From Sideroxydans sp. (GTDB lineage: Bacteria; Pseudomonadota; Gammaproteobacteria; Burkholderiales; Gallionellaceae): a stretch of 64,000 bases of DNA. This document shows positions 40,154 through 49,061 of the stretch, piece by piece. How positions within the stretch are numbered: position 1 is the stretch's first letter; every line of letters begins with the position of its first letter. Made by a program: the position numbers and the translations under genes. The stretch covers positions 120,431 through 184,430 of the forward strand of contig JAQTTU010000007.1 of assembly GCA_028710605.1 (NCBI GenBank), in the 5' to 3' direction. Under the pieces are notes generated by a model. The model had not been told where the DNA came from, ran no database searches, and was given only the letters and a program-made list of their open reading frames with translations.

Positions 40154-40209
40154 CGCTTGAGCTGCGACTTCGAATCCTTCCAACGTTGACTAACCCAACT
40201 TCAATTTAG
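40150..40209 (+). pseudogene. Possible toxin-gene remnant
   Basis: An ATG overlaps the antitoxin stop (ATGA) and opens a 19-codon frame beginning MTLELRLRILP, then a stop just before lolC. Position and overlap are those of a ParE-type toxin start; the rest is absent. The assignment is inference. Confidence 0.35.
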
Positions 40210-40218
40210 ACTTTTACC

Positions 40219-41463
40219 TTGCAACCCTACGAACTTTTCATCGGCCTGCGTTACACCCGCGCCAAGCGCCGCAATCATTTCATCTCGTTCATCTCGCTGA
40301 TTTCCATGCTGGGCATCGGCCTCGGCGTGATGGCGCTGATCGTGGTGCTGTCGGTGATGAACGGGTTTCAAAAAGAAATCCGCGCGCGTATTCTCGGGGT
40401 CACGCCGCATTTGCAGATCATGAGCGAGGGCGGGCAACTGGGCGATTGGCAGCGCGTAGTGGACATCGTCGCCGCGCAGCCCGAAGTGCGCGCCGCAGCG
40501 CCTTACGTCAACGGGCAAGGCATGGTGTCGCTGGGCGAGAACGTGCAGGGCGTGATGGTGCGCGGCATTCTGCCGGAGGCGGAACAAAAACTTACCGCGC
40601 TGGGCGACAAGATGAAACGCGGTGCGCTGGGCGATTTGCGCGCGGGCGAATTCAACGTGGTGCTGGGTGTCGATCTGGCGCGTTCGCTGGGCGCGCATCT
40701 CGGCGACAGCGTGTTGCTCATCACGCCGCAAGGGCAGATCACCCCCGCCGGGATGTTGCCGCGCCTGAAGCAATTTCACGTGGTCGGCATCTTCGAAATC
40801 GGCATGGCACCGTATGACAATTCGCTGGCGCTGATCCATCTGCAAGACGCGCAAAAACTTTATCGCATGGGCGACAGCGTGAGCGGCATCAGCGGCAGCC
40901 TTCACAACCTCGACCTCGCGCCGCAAGTGGCTTACGAACTGGACGGCAAGCTGCCGCGCGACACGTATGCCACCGACTGGACGCGGCAGAACGCCAACTA
41001 TTTCAGCGTGGTGGCGATGGAAAAGAAAATGATGTTCATCATCCTGTCGCTGATCGTGCTGGTCGCCGCGTTCAACATTGTTTCGACCCTGGTGATGGCC
41101 GTCACCGACAAGCAAGCCGACATCGCCATCCTGCGCACGCTGGGCGCATCGCCGAAAAGCATCATGCAAATCTTCATGGTGCAAGGCATGCTGATCGGCC
41201 TCATCGGCATGGGGCTGGGCGTGCTGGGCGGCATCGTGCTCGCGCTCAACATCGGCACAATTGTGCCGTTCATCGAACACCTGTTCGGCGTGCAGTTCCT
41301 GTCCAAAGAGTTTTACTACATCAGCGAGTTGCCATCCGATTTGCAGAAGGCAGACGTGCTGGTGGTCGCGGGCATGTCGTTCTTCATCAGCCTGATCGCC
41401 ACGCTGTATCCGAGCTGGCGCGCATCGAAAGTACAACCGGCGGAGGCGCTGCGTTATGAATAG
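40219..41463 (+). CDS. lolC: LolC/E, lipoprotein-releasing ABC transporter permease
   Basis: From a TTG at 40219, a 414-residue protein with four membrane helices: one at the N-terminus ([31 protein letters not shown]) and three at the C-terminus in the FtsX domain. A large periplasmic domain lies between. With LolD it extracts lipoproteins from the inner membrane for LolA. It overlaps lolD by 8 bases. Confidence 0.95.
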   Translation: MQPYELFIGLRYTRAKRRNHFISFISLISMLGIGLGVMALIVVLSVMNGFQKEIRARILGVTPHLQIMSEGGQLGDWQRVVDIVAAQPEVRAAAPYVNGQGMVSLGENVQGVMVRGILPEAEQKLTALGDKMKRGALGDLRAGEFNVVLGVDLARSLGAHLGDSVLLITPQGQITPAGMLPRLKQFHVVGIFEIGMAPYDNSLALIHLQDAQKLYRMGDSVSGISGSLHNLDLAPQVAYELDGKLPRDTYATDWTRQNANYFSVVAMEKKMMFIILSLIVLVAAFNIVSTLVMAVTDKQADIAILRTLGASPKSIMQIFMVQGMLIGLIGMGLGVLGGIVLALNIGTIVPFIEHLFGVQFLSKEFYYISELPSDLQKADVLVVAGMSFFISLIATLYPSWRASKVQPAEALRYE

Positions 41464-42166
41464 CAGGATTGAGGATTCGGGATTGAGGATTGAGAACGTC
41501 ATCTCTTGCCGCGACTTGCGCAAGACTTATTCGCAGGGCGATTTGAGCGTCACCGTATTGAACGGCGTGAACCTCGACGTGGCGCGCGGCGAGCGCATCG
41601 CCATCGTCGGCGCGTCCGGCTCGGGCAAATCCACGTTGCTGCATCTGCTGGGCGGGCTGGACAGCATCAGCGCGGGCAGCGTCAGCATTCTCGGACAAAA
41701 CGTGGCGAAGATGAACGAAACGCAACGCGGCGCACTGCGCAACCAATCGCTGGGTTTCGTCTATCAGTTCCACCATCTGTTGCCGGAATTCACCGCGCTG
41801 GAAAACGTCGCCATGCCGCTGCTGATTCGCGGCATGAAACCCGCCGACGCGCACCCGCAAGCCGCCGCCATGCTGGAACAAGTCGGCCTCGCCCAACGCG
41901 TGCGCCACCTGCCCGCCGAACTCTCCGGCGGCGAACGCCAGCGCGTCGCCGTCGCGCGCGCACTGGTCACCCAACCCGCCTGCGTACTGGCCGACGAACC
42001 CACCGGCAACCTCGACCGCGCCAGCGCCCTCGCCCTGTTCGACCTCATGCAAACCCTCAACGCCAAACTCAACACCAGCTTCATCATCGTCACCCACGAC
42101 CTCGAACTCGCGGGCAAGATGCAACGGCAGATGCGCTTGGTGGATGGGATGTTGCAGGCGGCTTGA
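41456..42166 (+). CDS. lolD: LolD, lipoprotein-releasing ABC transporter ATPase
   Basis: A 236-residue ATPase with Walker [11 protein letters not shown]-loop, signature LSGGERQR, Walker [12 protein letters not shown] and the His switch (IVTHD). It powers LolC/E. Confidence 0.96.
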   Translation: MNSRIEDSGLRIENVISCRDLRKTYSQGDLSVTVLNGVNLDVARGERIAIVGASGSGKSTLLHLLGGLDSISAGSVSILGQNVAKMNETQRGALRNQSLGFVYQFHHLLPEFTALENVAMPLLIRGMKPADAHPQAAAMLEQVGLAQRVRHLPAELSGGERQRVAVARALVTQPACVLADEPTGNLDRASALALFDLMQTLNAKLNTSFIIVTHDLELAGKMQRQMRLVDGMLQAA

Positions 42167-42177
42167 AATAAATATTA

Positions 42178-42274
42178 AACCCCTCCCAGCCTCCCCTTAT
42201 CAGGGGAGGAGCTAGAGTGCCATCCGATCCAAACACTTTGCTCTCCCCCTGACAAGGGGGAGTTGGAGGGGGTT
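42178..42274. repeat. Composite palindrome after lolD
   Basis: CTCCCCTTATCAGGGGAG and CTCCCCCTGACAAGGGGGAG face each other with G/T-rich tails. It is a variant of the unit in gspH. Confidence 0.85.
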
Positions 42275-42310
42275 TGTTTTTTTCATTTTTAAACTCTATA
42301 TGCCCCGCAG

Positions 42311-42326
42311 GCCGCATCAATAGGCG
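42311..42326 (-). repeat. Degenerate dispersed-element core, minus orientation
   Basis: GCCGCATCAATAGGCG retains the TCAATAGGCG half and differs in the GC-rich half. Confidence 0.45.
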
Positions 42327-42429
42327 TTCTACACCTTTCATTCGTTGCAGATGCCCGTCTTTCCTGCCTTGCCATCAAGGTGCCCTTCCTTGGAAACGCA
42401 GTTGAAATTCACTACGTTTCACTTGCTTA

Positions 42430-42490
42430 TGTAGGTGCGAATTCATTCGCACAAGCATTAAATTTTGTGCGAATGAATTCGCACCTACAA
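42430..42490. repeat. TGTAGGTGCGAATTCATTCGCAC hairpin
   Basis: Arms GTAGGTGCGAATTCATTCGCAC and the complement, with a loop of about 16 bases. A second copy lies at 46512-46570. The two bracket the beta-lactamase-like and S9 peptidase genes. Confidence 0.88.
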
Positions 42491-42507
42491 ATCCATTCAA
42501 CTTTTCG

Positions 42508-42551
42508 TTGACACTCTGTTTTGCAGAGTCTTATACTCTGCCGAACAGAGT
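42508..42551 (+). promoter_or_regulatory. Sigma-70 promoter with two tandem ACTCTG-N5-CAGAGT operators
   Basis: TTGACA (42508) and TATACT (42532) are separated by 18 bases. One palindrome ACTCTG-N5-CAGAGT fills the spacer (42513-42529). A second (42535-42551) overlaps the -10 end and the expected start site, with centres 22 bases apart. This is a repressor-type layout, likely for a dimeric regulator binding two turns apart. The regulator is not known. Confidence 0.75.
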
Positions 42552-42580
42552 TACATGCAATTCATCGAAAGGCCATGACC

Positions 42581-44359
42581 ATGAAACTGCTCCCCGCCCT
42601 GCTCGCCGCCGCCCTGCTTTCCGCTTGCGCTTCCGCACCGCCGCGTCCGGCCAGCATCGCGCGCGGCGATTACGCGGCGACCAAGGAATATGCCAGCAAG
42701 CTCATCCAGTACGCGATGAAGAAGAATTCCATTGAAGGGTTGAGCATCGCGCTGGTGGATGACCAGCGCGTGGTGTGGGCGGAGGGTTTTGGGTTTGCCG
42801 ATGAGGAAAAAAACATTCCGGCGACGGCTGATACGCTGTACCGGGTTGGTTCGATCTCGAAGCTGTTCACCGATACGGCGGCGATGCAATTGGCGGAACA
42901 GGGCAAACTGGACATCGACCAGCCGTTGCAAAAATACATTCCGAATTTTGCAATCAAGTCGCGTTTCGCCGACACGCCCGCCATCACGCCGCGCCAGCTG
43001 ATGACGCACCATTCCGGCTTGCCGCGCGACCGACTCAAAGGCTTTATGACGGCCAACCCCGCGCCGTTCGCCACGCTGGTGGATGACATCCGCGATGACT
43101 ACACCGCGTATCCGCCGGGGCTGATCGCTTCCTATTCCAACCTCGGCATCAGCCTGCTCGGGGTCGTCATCCAAAACCAAAGCGGCATGCCGTTTGCCGA
43201 TTACATGCAGCAGTCGCTGCTCGTTCCCATGGGCATGACGAACTCTTCGTTCGACACGGGGCTTTCTTCCTCGCCGTTGATGGCGCAAGGCTACCAAGGC
43301 CGCAAAGCGGCAGTTGAACCGAGACTGCGCGATGTGCCCGCAGGCGGGCTGAATTCCAGCGTCAATGACATGAGCCGCTTCATGTCCATGGTGTTTGCGG
43401 GCGGCACAGCGGGCGGTCACCAGATCATTCAGGAAAAAACGTTGCATGAAATGTTGCGCCCGCAAAACAGCGCCGTGGCGTTGGATTTTGATACGCGCGT
43501 CGGCCTGGGCTGGTGGCTGGATGCCAAGGGCAAACCGCAGTTGAGAAATGGCGGAACAGTCGCAGCGCACAACGGCGCAACGTTTTCATTTCACAGCCAG
43601 TTGTATATTTTGCCGGAACACAAATTGGGCGTAGTGGTGCTGTCCAATTCCAGCACGGCGGGCGGTGCTGTCGAACACATCGCCATCGAAACGCTGGCCT
43701 CGGCGCTGGAAGCCAAGAGCGGCATCCGCCAATCCGAACCGGTCAAAATTCAAACCGACAAGAAACCGCCAACGCCGGAAGAGGTGCGTGAGTTTATCGG
43801 CGACTACACGACGATGATAGGCATGGCGCAGATCAGCGCCTGCGGCGACGGTTTGTGCGCGCATGCGGCGGATACCAAATTCGATTTGGTGCACGGCAAC
43901 GATGGCATGTTCAGGCTCAATTATTCGCTGCTGGGGCTGATTCCCATCGACCTCGGCATCCTCGGCCAAGTCGGCCTTTCGCGCCGCACCGTTGACGGGC
44001 GCGAGCTGTTGGTCGCCCGCGTCGGCGAGCAGGAAGCGCTGGTCGGCCAGCGCATCGCGCCGCCCGCCAACCTCGAACTGTGGCGGCGCTATCTGGGCGA
44101 ATACGAGTTCACCAATCTGGGCGCTGACCACAAATTTATTGATCGCGTGAAATTGGTCGAAGAGCGCGGTTACCTTTTCGTCGAAGTCGCCGCCACCGAT
44201 GCGCCCACAGCCAAAGCGCCGCTCAAACCTGTGTCCGCAAGCGAAGGCATCCTGCTCGGCTCGTTGAGCGACGGCGGAGAGACGGTGCGCGTGGTGCAAC
44301 AGGATGGCGAAGAGCGGATGGTGTTCGGCGGTTATCAATTCAAGAAAATTGCGCGGTGA
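42581..44359 (+). CDS. Beta-lactamase-fold serine hydrolase lipoprotein
   Basis: A 592-residue protein with a lipoprotein signal (KLLPALLAAALLSAC). A class-C beta-lactamase/penicillin-binding fold follows: SxxK as SISK, YSN as the Tyr motif and HNG near the end of the fold. A C-terminal extension of about 200 residues resembles lipocalin-like tails found on such hydrolases. The second of two close ATGs is chosen because GAAAGG lies 8 bases upstream. Substrate unknown. Confidence 0.88.
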   Translation: MKLLPALLAAALLSACASAPPRPASIARGDYAATKEYASKLIQYAMKKNSIEGLSIALVDDQRVVWAEGFGFADEEKNIPATADTLYRVGSISKLFTDTAAMQLAEQGKLDIDQPLQKYIPNFAIKSRFADTPAITPRQLMTHHSGLPRDRLKGFMTANPAPFATLVDDIRDDYTAYPPGLIASYSNLGISLLGVVIQNQSGMPFADYMQQSLLVPMGMTNSSFDTGLSSSPLMAQGYQGRKAAVEPRLRDVPAGGLNSSVNDMSRFMSMVFAGGTAGGHQIIQEKTLHEMLRPQNSAVALDFDTRVGLGWWLDAKGKPQLRNGGTVAAHNGATFSFHSQLYILPEHKLGVVVLSNSSTAGGAVEHIAIETLASALEAKSGIRQSEPVKIQTDKKPPTPEEVREFIGDYTTMIGMAQISACGDGLCAHAADTKFDLVHGNDGMFRLNYSLLGLIPIDLGILGQVGLSRRTVDGRELLVARVGEQEALVGQRIAPPANLELWRRYLGEYEFTNLGADHKFIDRVKLVEERGYLFVEVAATDAPTAKAPLKPVSASEGILLGSLSDGGETVRVVQQDGEERMVFGGYQFKKIAR

Positions 44360-44366
44360 TATTTCC

Positions 44367-46493
44367 ATGAGTACAGAAAATCTACTACGCCGTCATTCCG
44401 GCGCAGGCCGGAATCCAGCGATTCAATACTTTCCGCGTAGCGGACAAAACCGGAATGATGTCCCGCTTTGCGGGGAATTATTTAATTATCTGGATTCCGG
44501 CCTGCGCCGGAATGACGGGTTATTTTTCAAGTTGAGGCGCTTTCTCGCGCTGCCCCTTTCACTGTGCATCCTCCTGCTCACCGGCTGCGCCACCCCCGCC
44601 ACCCACCCCGCATTGCAAGCCAACAACCATCTGCCCGAGCTAATCCCGGTGCGCGAATTTGTGGCGAACCGGGGCAGCAACTGGGGTTACCAGATTTCGC
44701 CGGATGGCAAGAAGCTGGCGTGGCTGGCGATCAAAGGGGTGTCGATAAGCATCTTCATCAAAGACCTGGAGCACAACAGCACGCGCACTTTTCAGGCGGG
44801 CAATTTCTACGGTTTCGATTGGGCGCAAGACAGCCGCCACCTGTTTTTTATGCGCTCGCAAGGCGACGAGAACGCGGCTTACGCGAGCTTTGATACCGAG
44901 CAGTTGGGCGACAGTATGCAAGCGGTTTCTCTCTCGCCGGGAGGTGGCGTGAAAGCGGTGCTGCTCAGGCAGATCGCGGACGATCCGGCGCATGTGTGGA
45001 TCGTGCACAACCAGCGCGACAGCTCGCTGTTCGATTTGTACAAGGTCAACCTAGCCACGCAGGAATCGGTGCTGGCGGTGCAAAATCCCGGCAATGCCAC
45101 CAATGTGTTGATCGACGCGAAAGGCGTATTCAGGGGGCGCGTTACCAAACAAGACGACATCTCTTCCATCGAGTTGCTGCAAGCGGACGCGCTGACGTAC
45201 AAGACTGTCTATCAATGGTCTTCGAGCGATCTGGTGGATATCGTGAGCATCGCCGACGGCGGCGCGACGTTGTATCTGCTGTCGAACAAAGGGCGCGACC
45301 GCAGGGTGTTGCTCGCGCTAACGACCGCGAGCGGCGAAGAGAAGCTGGTGTATGAAGACCCCGTGGTCGATGTCTCGTCCGTTTACACGCATCCGCTCAC
45401 GGGCAAGCCGCTGATCGCGTTCACCGACCCCGACTATCCCAAGGCCGAACTGCTCGATCCCGCGCTGCGCGATGCGTTCAAATTCCTGAGCCAACCGACA
45501 CCCGCCCGCATCAATATTCTCAGCAGCGACCGCGCGTTTCAACACCTGACATTTTGCTTAAACACGGACAAGGGCACGGAGTGTTTTCTGTACGACATGG
45601 CGCGCAAGCATCTTGAAAAAATCGGATCATCGCCCAGCCTCGAACACAAAGATGAATTATCGGACATGAAGCCGATTGAGCTCCGCAGCCGCGACGGCAT
45701 CGCGTTGCGCGGTTATCTGACCTTGCCGAAAAATATTCCGGCGCAACATCTGCCCATGGTGCTGTGGGTGCATGGCGGCCCGTGGGGGCGCGATGTCTGG
45801 GGCTACAACACGGAGGCACAGCTCTTCGCCAATCGCGGCTACGCGGTGATGCAGATCAACTATCGCGGCTCGCTGGGTTACGGTCGCCGCTTCGAGGAAT
45901 TGGCCGTCGGCGAATTCGCGGGCAAGATGCAGGACGATCTGCTGGACGGCGTGAACTGGGCGATTGAACAAGGCATCGCCGACCCGAACAAGATCGCCAT
46001 CGCGGGCGGCAGCTATGGCGGCTATGCCACGCTGGTGGGGATGAGTTTCACGCCGGAAAAATTCGCCTGCGGCATCGACCTTTTTGGCCCCAGCGACCTG
46101 ACAAAACTGGTCGCAGATTTTCCGCCGTACTGGAAGTTCGAGATGGATCGCTGGCATCGCTTCGTGGGCGATCCGGGCAAAGCGGCAGACCGGGAAATCA
46201 TGCACAACAAATCGCCGCTGTTCAAGGCGGACAACATCCACAAACCGCTGCTGGTGATCCAGGGCGGCATGGATGTCAGAGTGCGCGCGGATCAAAGCGA
46301 GGCGCTGGTCGAAGAGTTAAGGCGCGCCCACAAACCCGTCGAATACTGGTTCATCCCCGATGCCGGACACGGCTTTAACCGCTGGCCGCAACGCTTGAAG
46401 TACTTCAGAAAGTCGGAAGATTTTCTGGCGGAGTGTTTGGGCGGAAGAAGCAGCAATTTCGATTTTTATCAGCTTGGGGCGTGGATGTTTTAG
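44367..46493 (+). CDS. S9-family prolyl oligopeptidase-like lipoprotein
   Basis: The C-terminal alpha/beta-hydrolase domain has the nucleophile motif GGSYGGYA and catalytic His in DAGHGFNRWPQ, preceded by a WD/propeller-like region. The lipoprotein signal LRRFLALPLSLCILLLTGC begins at a TTG (44532). The only ATG (44367), 7 bases after the previous stop, adds about 55 residues encoded mainly by an inverted repeat. The start is therefore uncertain. Probably co-transcribed with the beta-lactamase-like gene. Confidence 0.85.
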   Translation: MSTENLLRRHSGAGRNPAIQYFPRSGQNRNDVPLCGELFNYLDSGLRRNDGLFFKLRRFLALPLSLCILLLTGCATPATHPALQANNHLPELIPVREFVANRGSNWGYQISPDGKKLAWLAIKGVSISIFIKDLEHNSTRTFQAGNFYGFDWAQDSRHLFFMRSQGDENAAYASFDTEQLGDSMQAVSLSPGGGVKAVLLRQIADDPAHVWIVHNQRDSSLFDLYKVNLATQESVLAVQNPGNATNVLIDAKGVFRGRVTKQDDISSIELLQADALTYKTVYQWSSSDLVDIVSIADGGATLYLLSNKGRDRRVLLALTTASGEEKLVYEDPVVDVSSVYTHPLTGKPLIAFTDPDYPKAELLDPALRDAFKFLSQPTPARINILSSDRAFQHLTFCLNTDKGTECFLYDMARKHLEKIGSSPSLEHKDELSDMKPIELRSRDGIALRGYLTLPKNIPAQHLPMVLWVHGGPWGRDVWGYNTEAQLFANRGYAVMQINYRGSLGYGRRFEELAVGEFAGKMQDDLLDGVNWAIEQGIADPNKIAIAGGSYGGYATLVGMSFTPEKFACGIDLFGPSDLTKLVADFPPYWKFEMDRWHRFVGDPGKAADREIMHNKSPLFKADNIHKPLLVIQGGMDVRVRADQSEALVEELRRAHKPVEYWFIPDAGHGFNRWPQRLKYFRKSEDFLAECLGGRSSNFDFYQLGAWMF
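44391..44518. repeat. GTCATTCCGGCG inverted-repeat element at the 5' end of the S9 gene
   Basis: Terminal arms CGTCATTCCGGCGCAGGCCG and complement enclose about 70 bases that hold smaller stems (TTCCGCGTAGCGGA, CCCGCTTTGCGGG). It is open in the frame of the peptidase gene. Second copy of the 24378-24504 family. Confidence 0.88.
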
Positions 46494-46511
46494 CGGTGTA
46501 AATACCGCATT

Positions 46512-46570
46512 TGTAGGTGCGAATTTATTCGCACTAATATCGTAAACGTGCGAATGAATTCGCACCTACA
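46512..46570. repeat. TGTAGGTGCGAATTTATTCGCAC hairpin
   Basis: Partner of 42430-42490, between the S9 gene and the next gene. Confidence 0.88.
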
Positions 46571-46597
46571 ACACCGTCATTGATTGAAGGAGCACCC

Positions 46598-47641
46598 ATG
46601 CCACAACTCGCCACCCAACAACTCGATTCCATCCACGCCATGCTCTCCGCCGGACACCGCAATCTGCGCGTGGAGCGGCACAGCCTGGTGATGTGGGGAG
46701 TCGGGTGCGGCGGGCTGATTATGGCCAGCAACCACATTCTCAGACCCGAACAAATTCCCGATTTGAAGTTGCGCGCGTTCGCCTGGCTGATCCTGCTGGC
46801 GCTCGCCGTGTCGGGTATCGCCCTGCTCGACTGGCATCTCACGCGCCGCGTCAAACAGGCGCGCGACGAGACCTGGTCGTTCGTGCACAAGCAAGTGCTC
46901 AAGGTGTTGTGGCTGTTGATGACGGTGGGCGTGCTGCTGACCTTCGCCATGTTTTTCTACGGCGGCGGCTACATGACTTTTGCGGCATGGGTGGTGCTGG
47001 TGGGGCTCGGCTTGTATGTGCATGGTTTGTTCTCAGAAGAGTTGCTGGAATGGACAGGCGCGCTGATTATCCTCATCGGCATCGGCATGCTGGCGCTGCG
47101 CTTGAGCTACACCGATCTGCAATGGGTCTCCGCCTCCACGCTGGGGCTGGGCTTGCCGTTGCTGGCGCTGATGCTGGACAGGGGGCGCGAGCGCGCGACG
47201 AAAGTGCGCGTCGCGCAATCGCTGGGCTGGCTGGTGTGCGTGCTGATTCCGCCGCTGCTGGCGCACCAGTTCGACGCGGTTGCTGCGCCGCCGGATGCGC
47301 CCGTGGTTTCGTTCGAACAGTTCCTGCAACAACCCCGCGCGCGTCAGGCCGTCGCGCTGCCCGCCGGAACGAGCATTCCGGTCAGGCTGGATATTTCCGG
47401 CAACGTGTTCCGCGCGTCCGAAACCGCCACGTTCCCGCTGGTGTTGAACGAGCCGATGGTGGTGGTGATGGACGAGGGCAAACCCACCGGCGACATACGC
47501 GCCTCCGGTGACCGCTGGCTGCGCTGGCAGGACACGCTCTCCATTCAAATTCCGCGCATCACGGCGGAATACGATCCCAAACTCGGCGCGGGAATACGCA
47601 GCAAACTGATCGTCGAAAGCAAGAGCGGCGATGACAAATAA
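46598..47641 (+). CDS. Multispanning membrane protein of unknown function
   Basis: From the ATG at 46598 (GAAGGAG upstream), 347 residues with about six membrane helices in the first 215, then a periplasmic beta-rich domain (about 235-345). It overlaps a lipoprotein hydrolase gene by 11 bases, and a winged-helix regulator lies downstream. Such membrane protein plus regulator pairs are common, but I cannot assign a function. Confidence 0.75.
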   Translation: MPQLATQQLDSIHAMLSAGHRNLRVERHSLVMWGVGCGGLIMASNHILRPEQIPDLKLRAFAWLILLALAVSGIALLDWHLTRRVKQARDETWSFVHKQVLKVLWLLMTVGVLLTFAMFFYGGGYMTFAAWVVLVGLGLYVHGLFSEELLEWTGALIILIGIGMLALRLSYTDLQWVSASTLGLGLPLLALMLDRGRERATKVRVAQSLGWLVCVLIPPLLAHQFDAVAAPPDAPVVSFEQFLQQPRARQAVALPAGTSIPVRLDISGNVFRASETATFPLVLNEPMVVVMDEGKPTGDIRASGDRWLRWQDTLSIQIPRITAEYDPKLGAGIRSKLIVESKSGDDK

Positions 47642-48464
47642 CCGGATGAGACATTCCATGAAACGGCGCACTTCCATCATCGCCTTGATCTCTGCCGGTT
47701 TGATTTCGGGCTGCGCTTCTTTGCCGCAAACAGCCGGCGAACGCCATGTCGAATACGCGCTGGTCAATCGCGGCACGATTCCCGTCGTATTTGAAAACGG
47801 CCTGGGCGCACGCATGGAAAACTGGAAAAAAGTGTTGCCGGAAATTTCAAAAGACAACACGACTTTCACTTACAACCGCCCCGGTTATGGCGACAGCGAT
47901 GGCACGACCACGCCGCGCGACGGCGAGCATGTGGTGGATGAGTTGCGCACATTGCTGCGCAGCAAAGGCTTGAACCCGCCGTACATTCTGGTCGGCCATT
48001 CGTTGGGCGGTTTGTACATGCAGCATTTCGCGCGGCGTTATCCCGACGAAGTCGCGGCGCTGGTGCTGGTGGACTCGACCCACCCCGAACAGATGAAAGG
48101 CAAAGGCTCGCCGGAGAATTGGCCGACCTGGATTCGCTTTGGATTTTGGGTTTGGGGTTCGTCCACCGTGAAGAGCGAATTTGCGGGCGTGAACACCACG
48201 GGCGAAACCGTGTTGAGCCTGCCCACGTTCAGCGGCAAGCCGGTCATCCTGCTGACCGCCACGCAGCCGAAAGATGCCAAGTCCGAACTGGATATTAATG
48301 TCCAGGAAAAACGCGCCGACCTGCTGCGCCTGTATCCGGGCGCGAAGCAAATCATGGTGGACAGCGGCCACAACATTCAAGTCGAAAAACCGCAGGCGGT
48401 GATTGACGCGATACGCGAAGTGTTGCCGCTGATACCACGCAAAGATGATGCAAATTTGAAATAA
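47631..48464 (+). CDS. Alpha/beta-hydrolase lipoprotein
   Basis: A 277-residue protein with signal ALISAGLISGC and alpha/beta-hydrolase features: nucleophile GHSLGG near residue 123, oxyanion region ENGLGAR, and a late catalytic His in DSGHNIQ. Substrate unknown. A start at 47646 or 47658 would also keep the lipobox. Confidence 0.88.
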   Translation: MTNNRMRHSMKRRTSIIALISAGLISGCASLPQTAGERHVEYALVNRGTIPVVFENGLGARMENWKKVLPEISKDNTTFTYNRPGYGDSDGTTTPRDGEHVVDELRTLLRSKGLNPPYILVGHSLGGLYMQHFARRYPDEVAALVLVDSTHPEQMKGKGSPENWPTWIRFGFWVWGSSTVKSEFAGVNTTGETVLSLPTFSGKPVILLTATQPKDAKSELDINVQEKRADLLRLYPGAKQIMVDSGHNIQVEKPQAVIDAIREVLPLIPRKDDANLK

Positions 48465-48467
48465 CAA

Positions 48468-48593
48468 AAACCTTTTTTCCCGCAGATTACACAGATTGAC
48501 GCAGATTAAAGCAAACCCACAATTTCGCCTCAACGCTTAAAGCATTGACATAAAGAATCTGCGAAATCTGCGTAATCTGCGGGAAAAGTTTTT
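48468..48593. repeat. CCCGCAGATTACACAGATT inverted repeat
   Basis: Left arm CCCGCAGATTACACAGATT and right arm AATCTGCGTAATCTGCGGG enclose about 70 bases, upstream of the regulator gene. Confidence 0.8.
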
Positions 48594-48615
48594 GAACTTT
48601 ATAAAAGGAATATTC

Positions 48616-48951
48616 ATGGAAGCACTAGACCCGATTTTGCACCAACCCATGCGCACTCAGCTCGCCGCTTTTCTGGCGGGCGCGGGTGAGGCGACCTTTG
48701 CCGAGCTCAAGCGGCAGCTCGATGTCTCCGACGGTAATCTCGATTCGCATCTGAAAAAAATGATCGCCGCCGATTACGTGGCGCTGCGCAAGGACGACAG
48801 CGCCGGACGGGTACAGACCTGTTACGCGCTGACCAAGACCGGGCGCGCGGCGTTGCAAAGCTACATCGCCGCGCTGCAAAAATTACTCCCTTTGGCTAGC
48901 CCCGCGCCGTCGGCTGCAAAACGGCGCGGGACGAAGTTGCAGGCGGTGTAA
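48616..48951 (+). CDS. Winged-helix transcriptional regulator (MarR/ArsR-like)
   Basis: A 111-residue DNA-binding protein: LHQPMRTQLAAFLAGAGEATFAELKRQLDVSDGNLDSHLKKM gives the helix-turn-helix, followed by a wing (YVALRKDDSAGRVQTCYALT). The ATG at 48616 with AAAAGGA upstream is preferred. It could control the genes just upstream or the receptor downstream. Confidence 0.88.
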   Translation: MEALDPILHQPMRTQLAAFLAGAGEATFAELKRQLDVSDGNLDSHLKKMIAADYVALRKDDSAGRVQTCYALTKTGRAALQSYIAALQKLLPLASPAPSAAKRRGTKLQAV

Positions 48952-48965
48952 TTTGATATGTTTTT

Positions 48966-49027
48966 TGTAGGAGCGAGCTTGCTCGCGAAGTTTGTTTGAA
49001 ACATTCGCGAGCAAGCTCGCTCCTACA
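48966..49027. repeat. TGTAGGAGCGAGCTTGCTCGCGAA hairpin
   Basis: Arms of about 24 bases with a short loop, between the regulator and receptor genes. Same family as 20854-20909. Confidence 0.9.
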
Positions 49028-49061
49028 TAAATGGCGTTGCTCTCACACTGGAGAAAATCTG

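Larger units (their letters stand above)
42167..42580. other. Intergenic region lolD / beta-lactamase-like gene
   Basis: This 414-base gap is mostly repeats: a G/C-rich composite palindrome, a dispersed-element core, and a GTAGGTGCGAAT hairpin. A well-formed promoter with tandem operators follows at 42508-42551. Confidence 0.8.
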
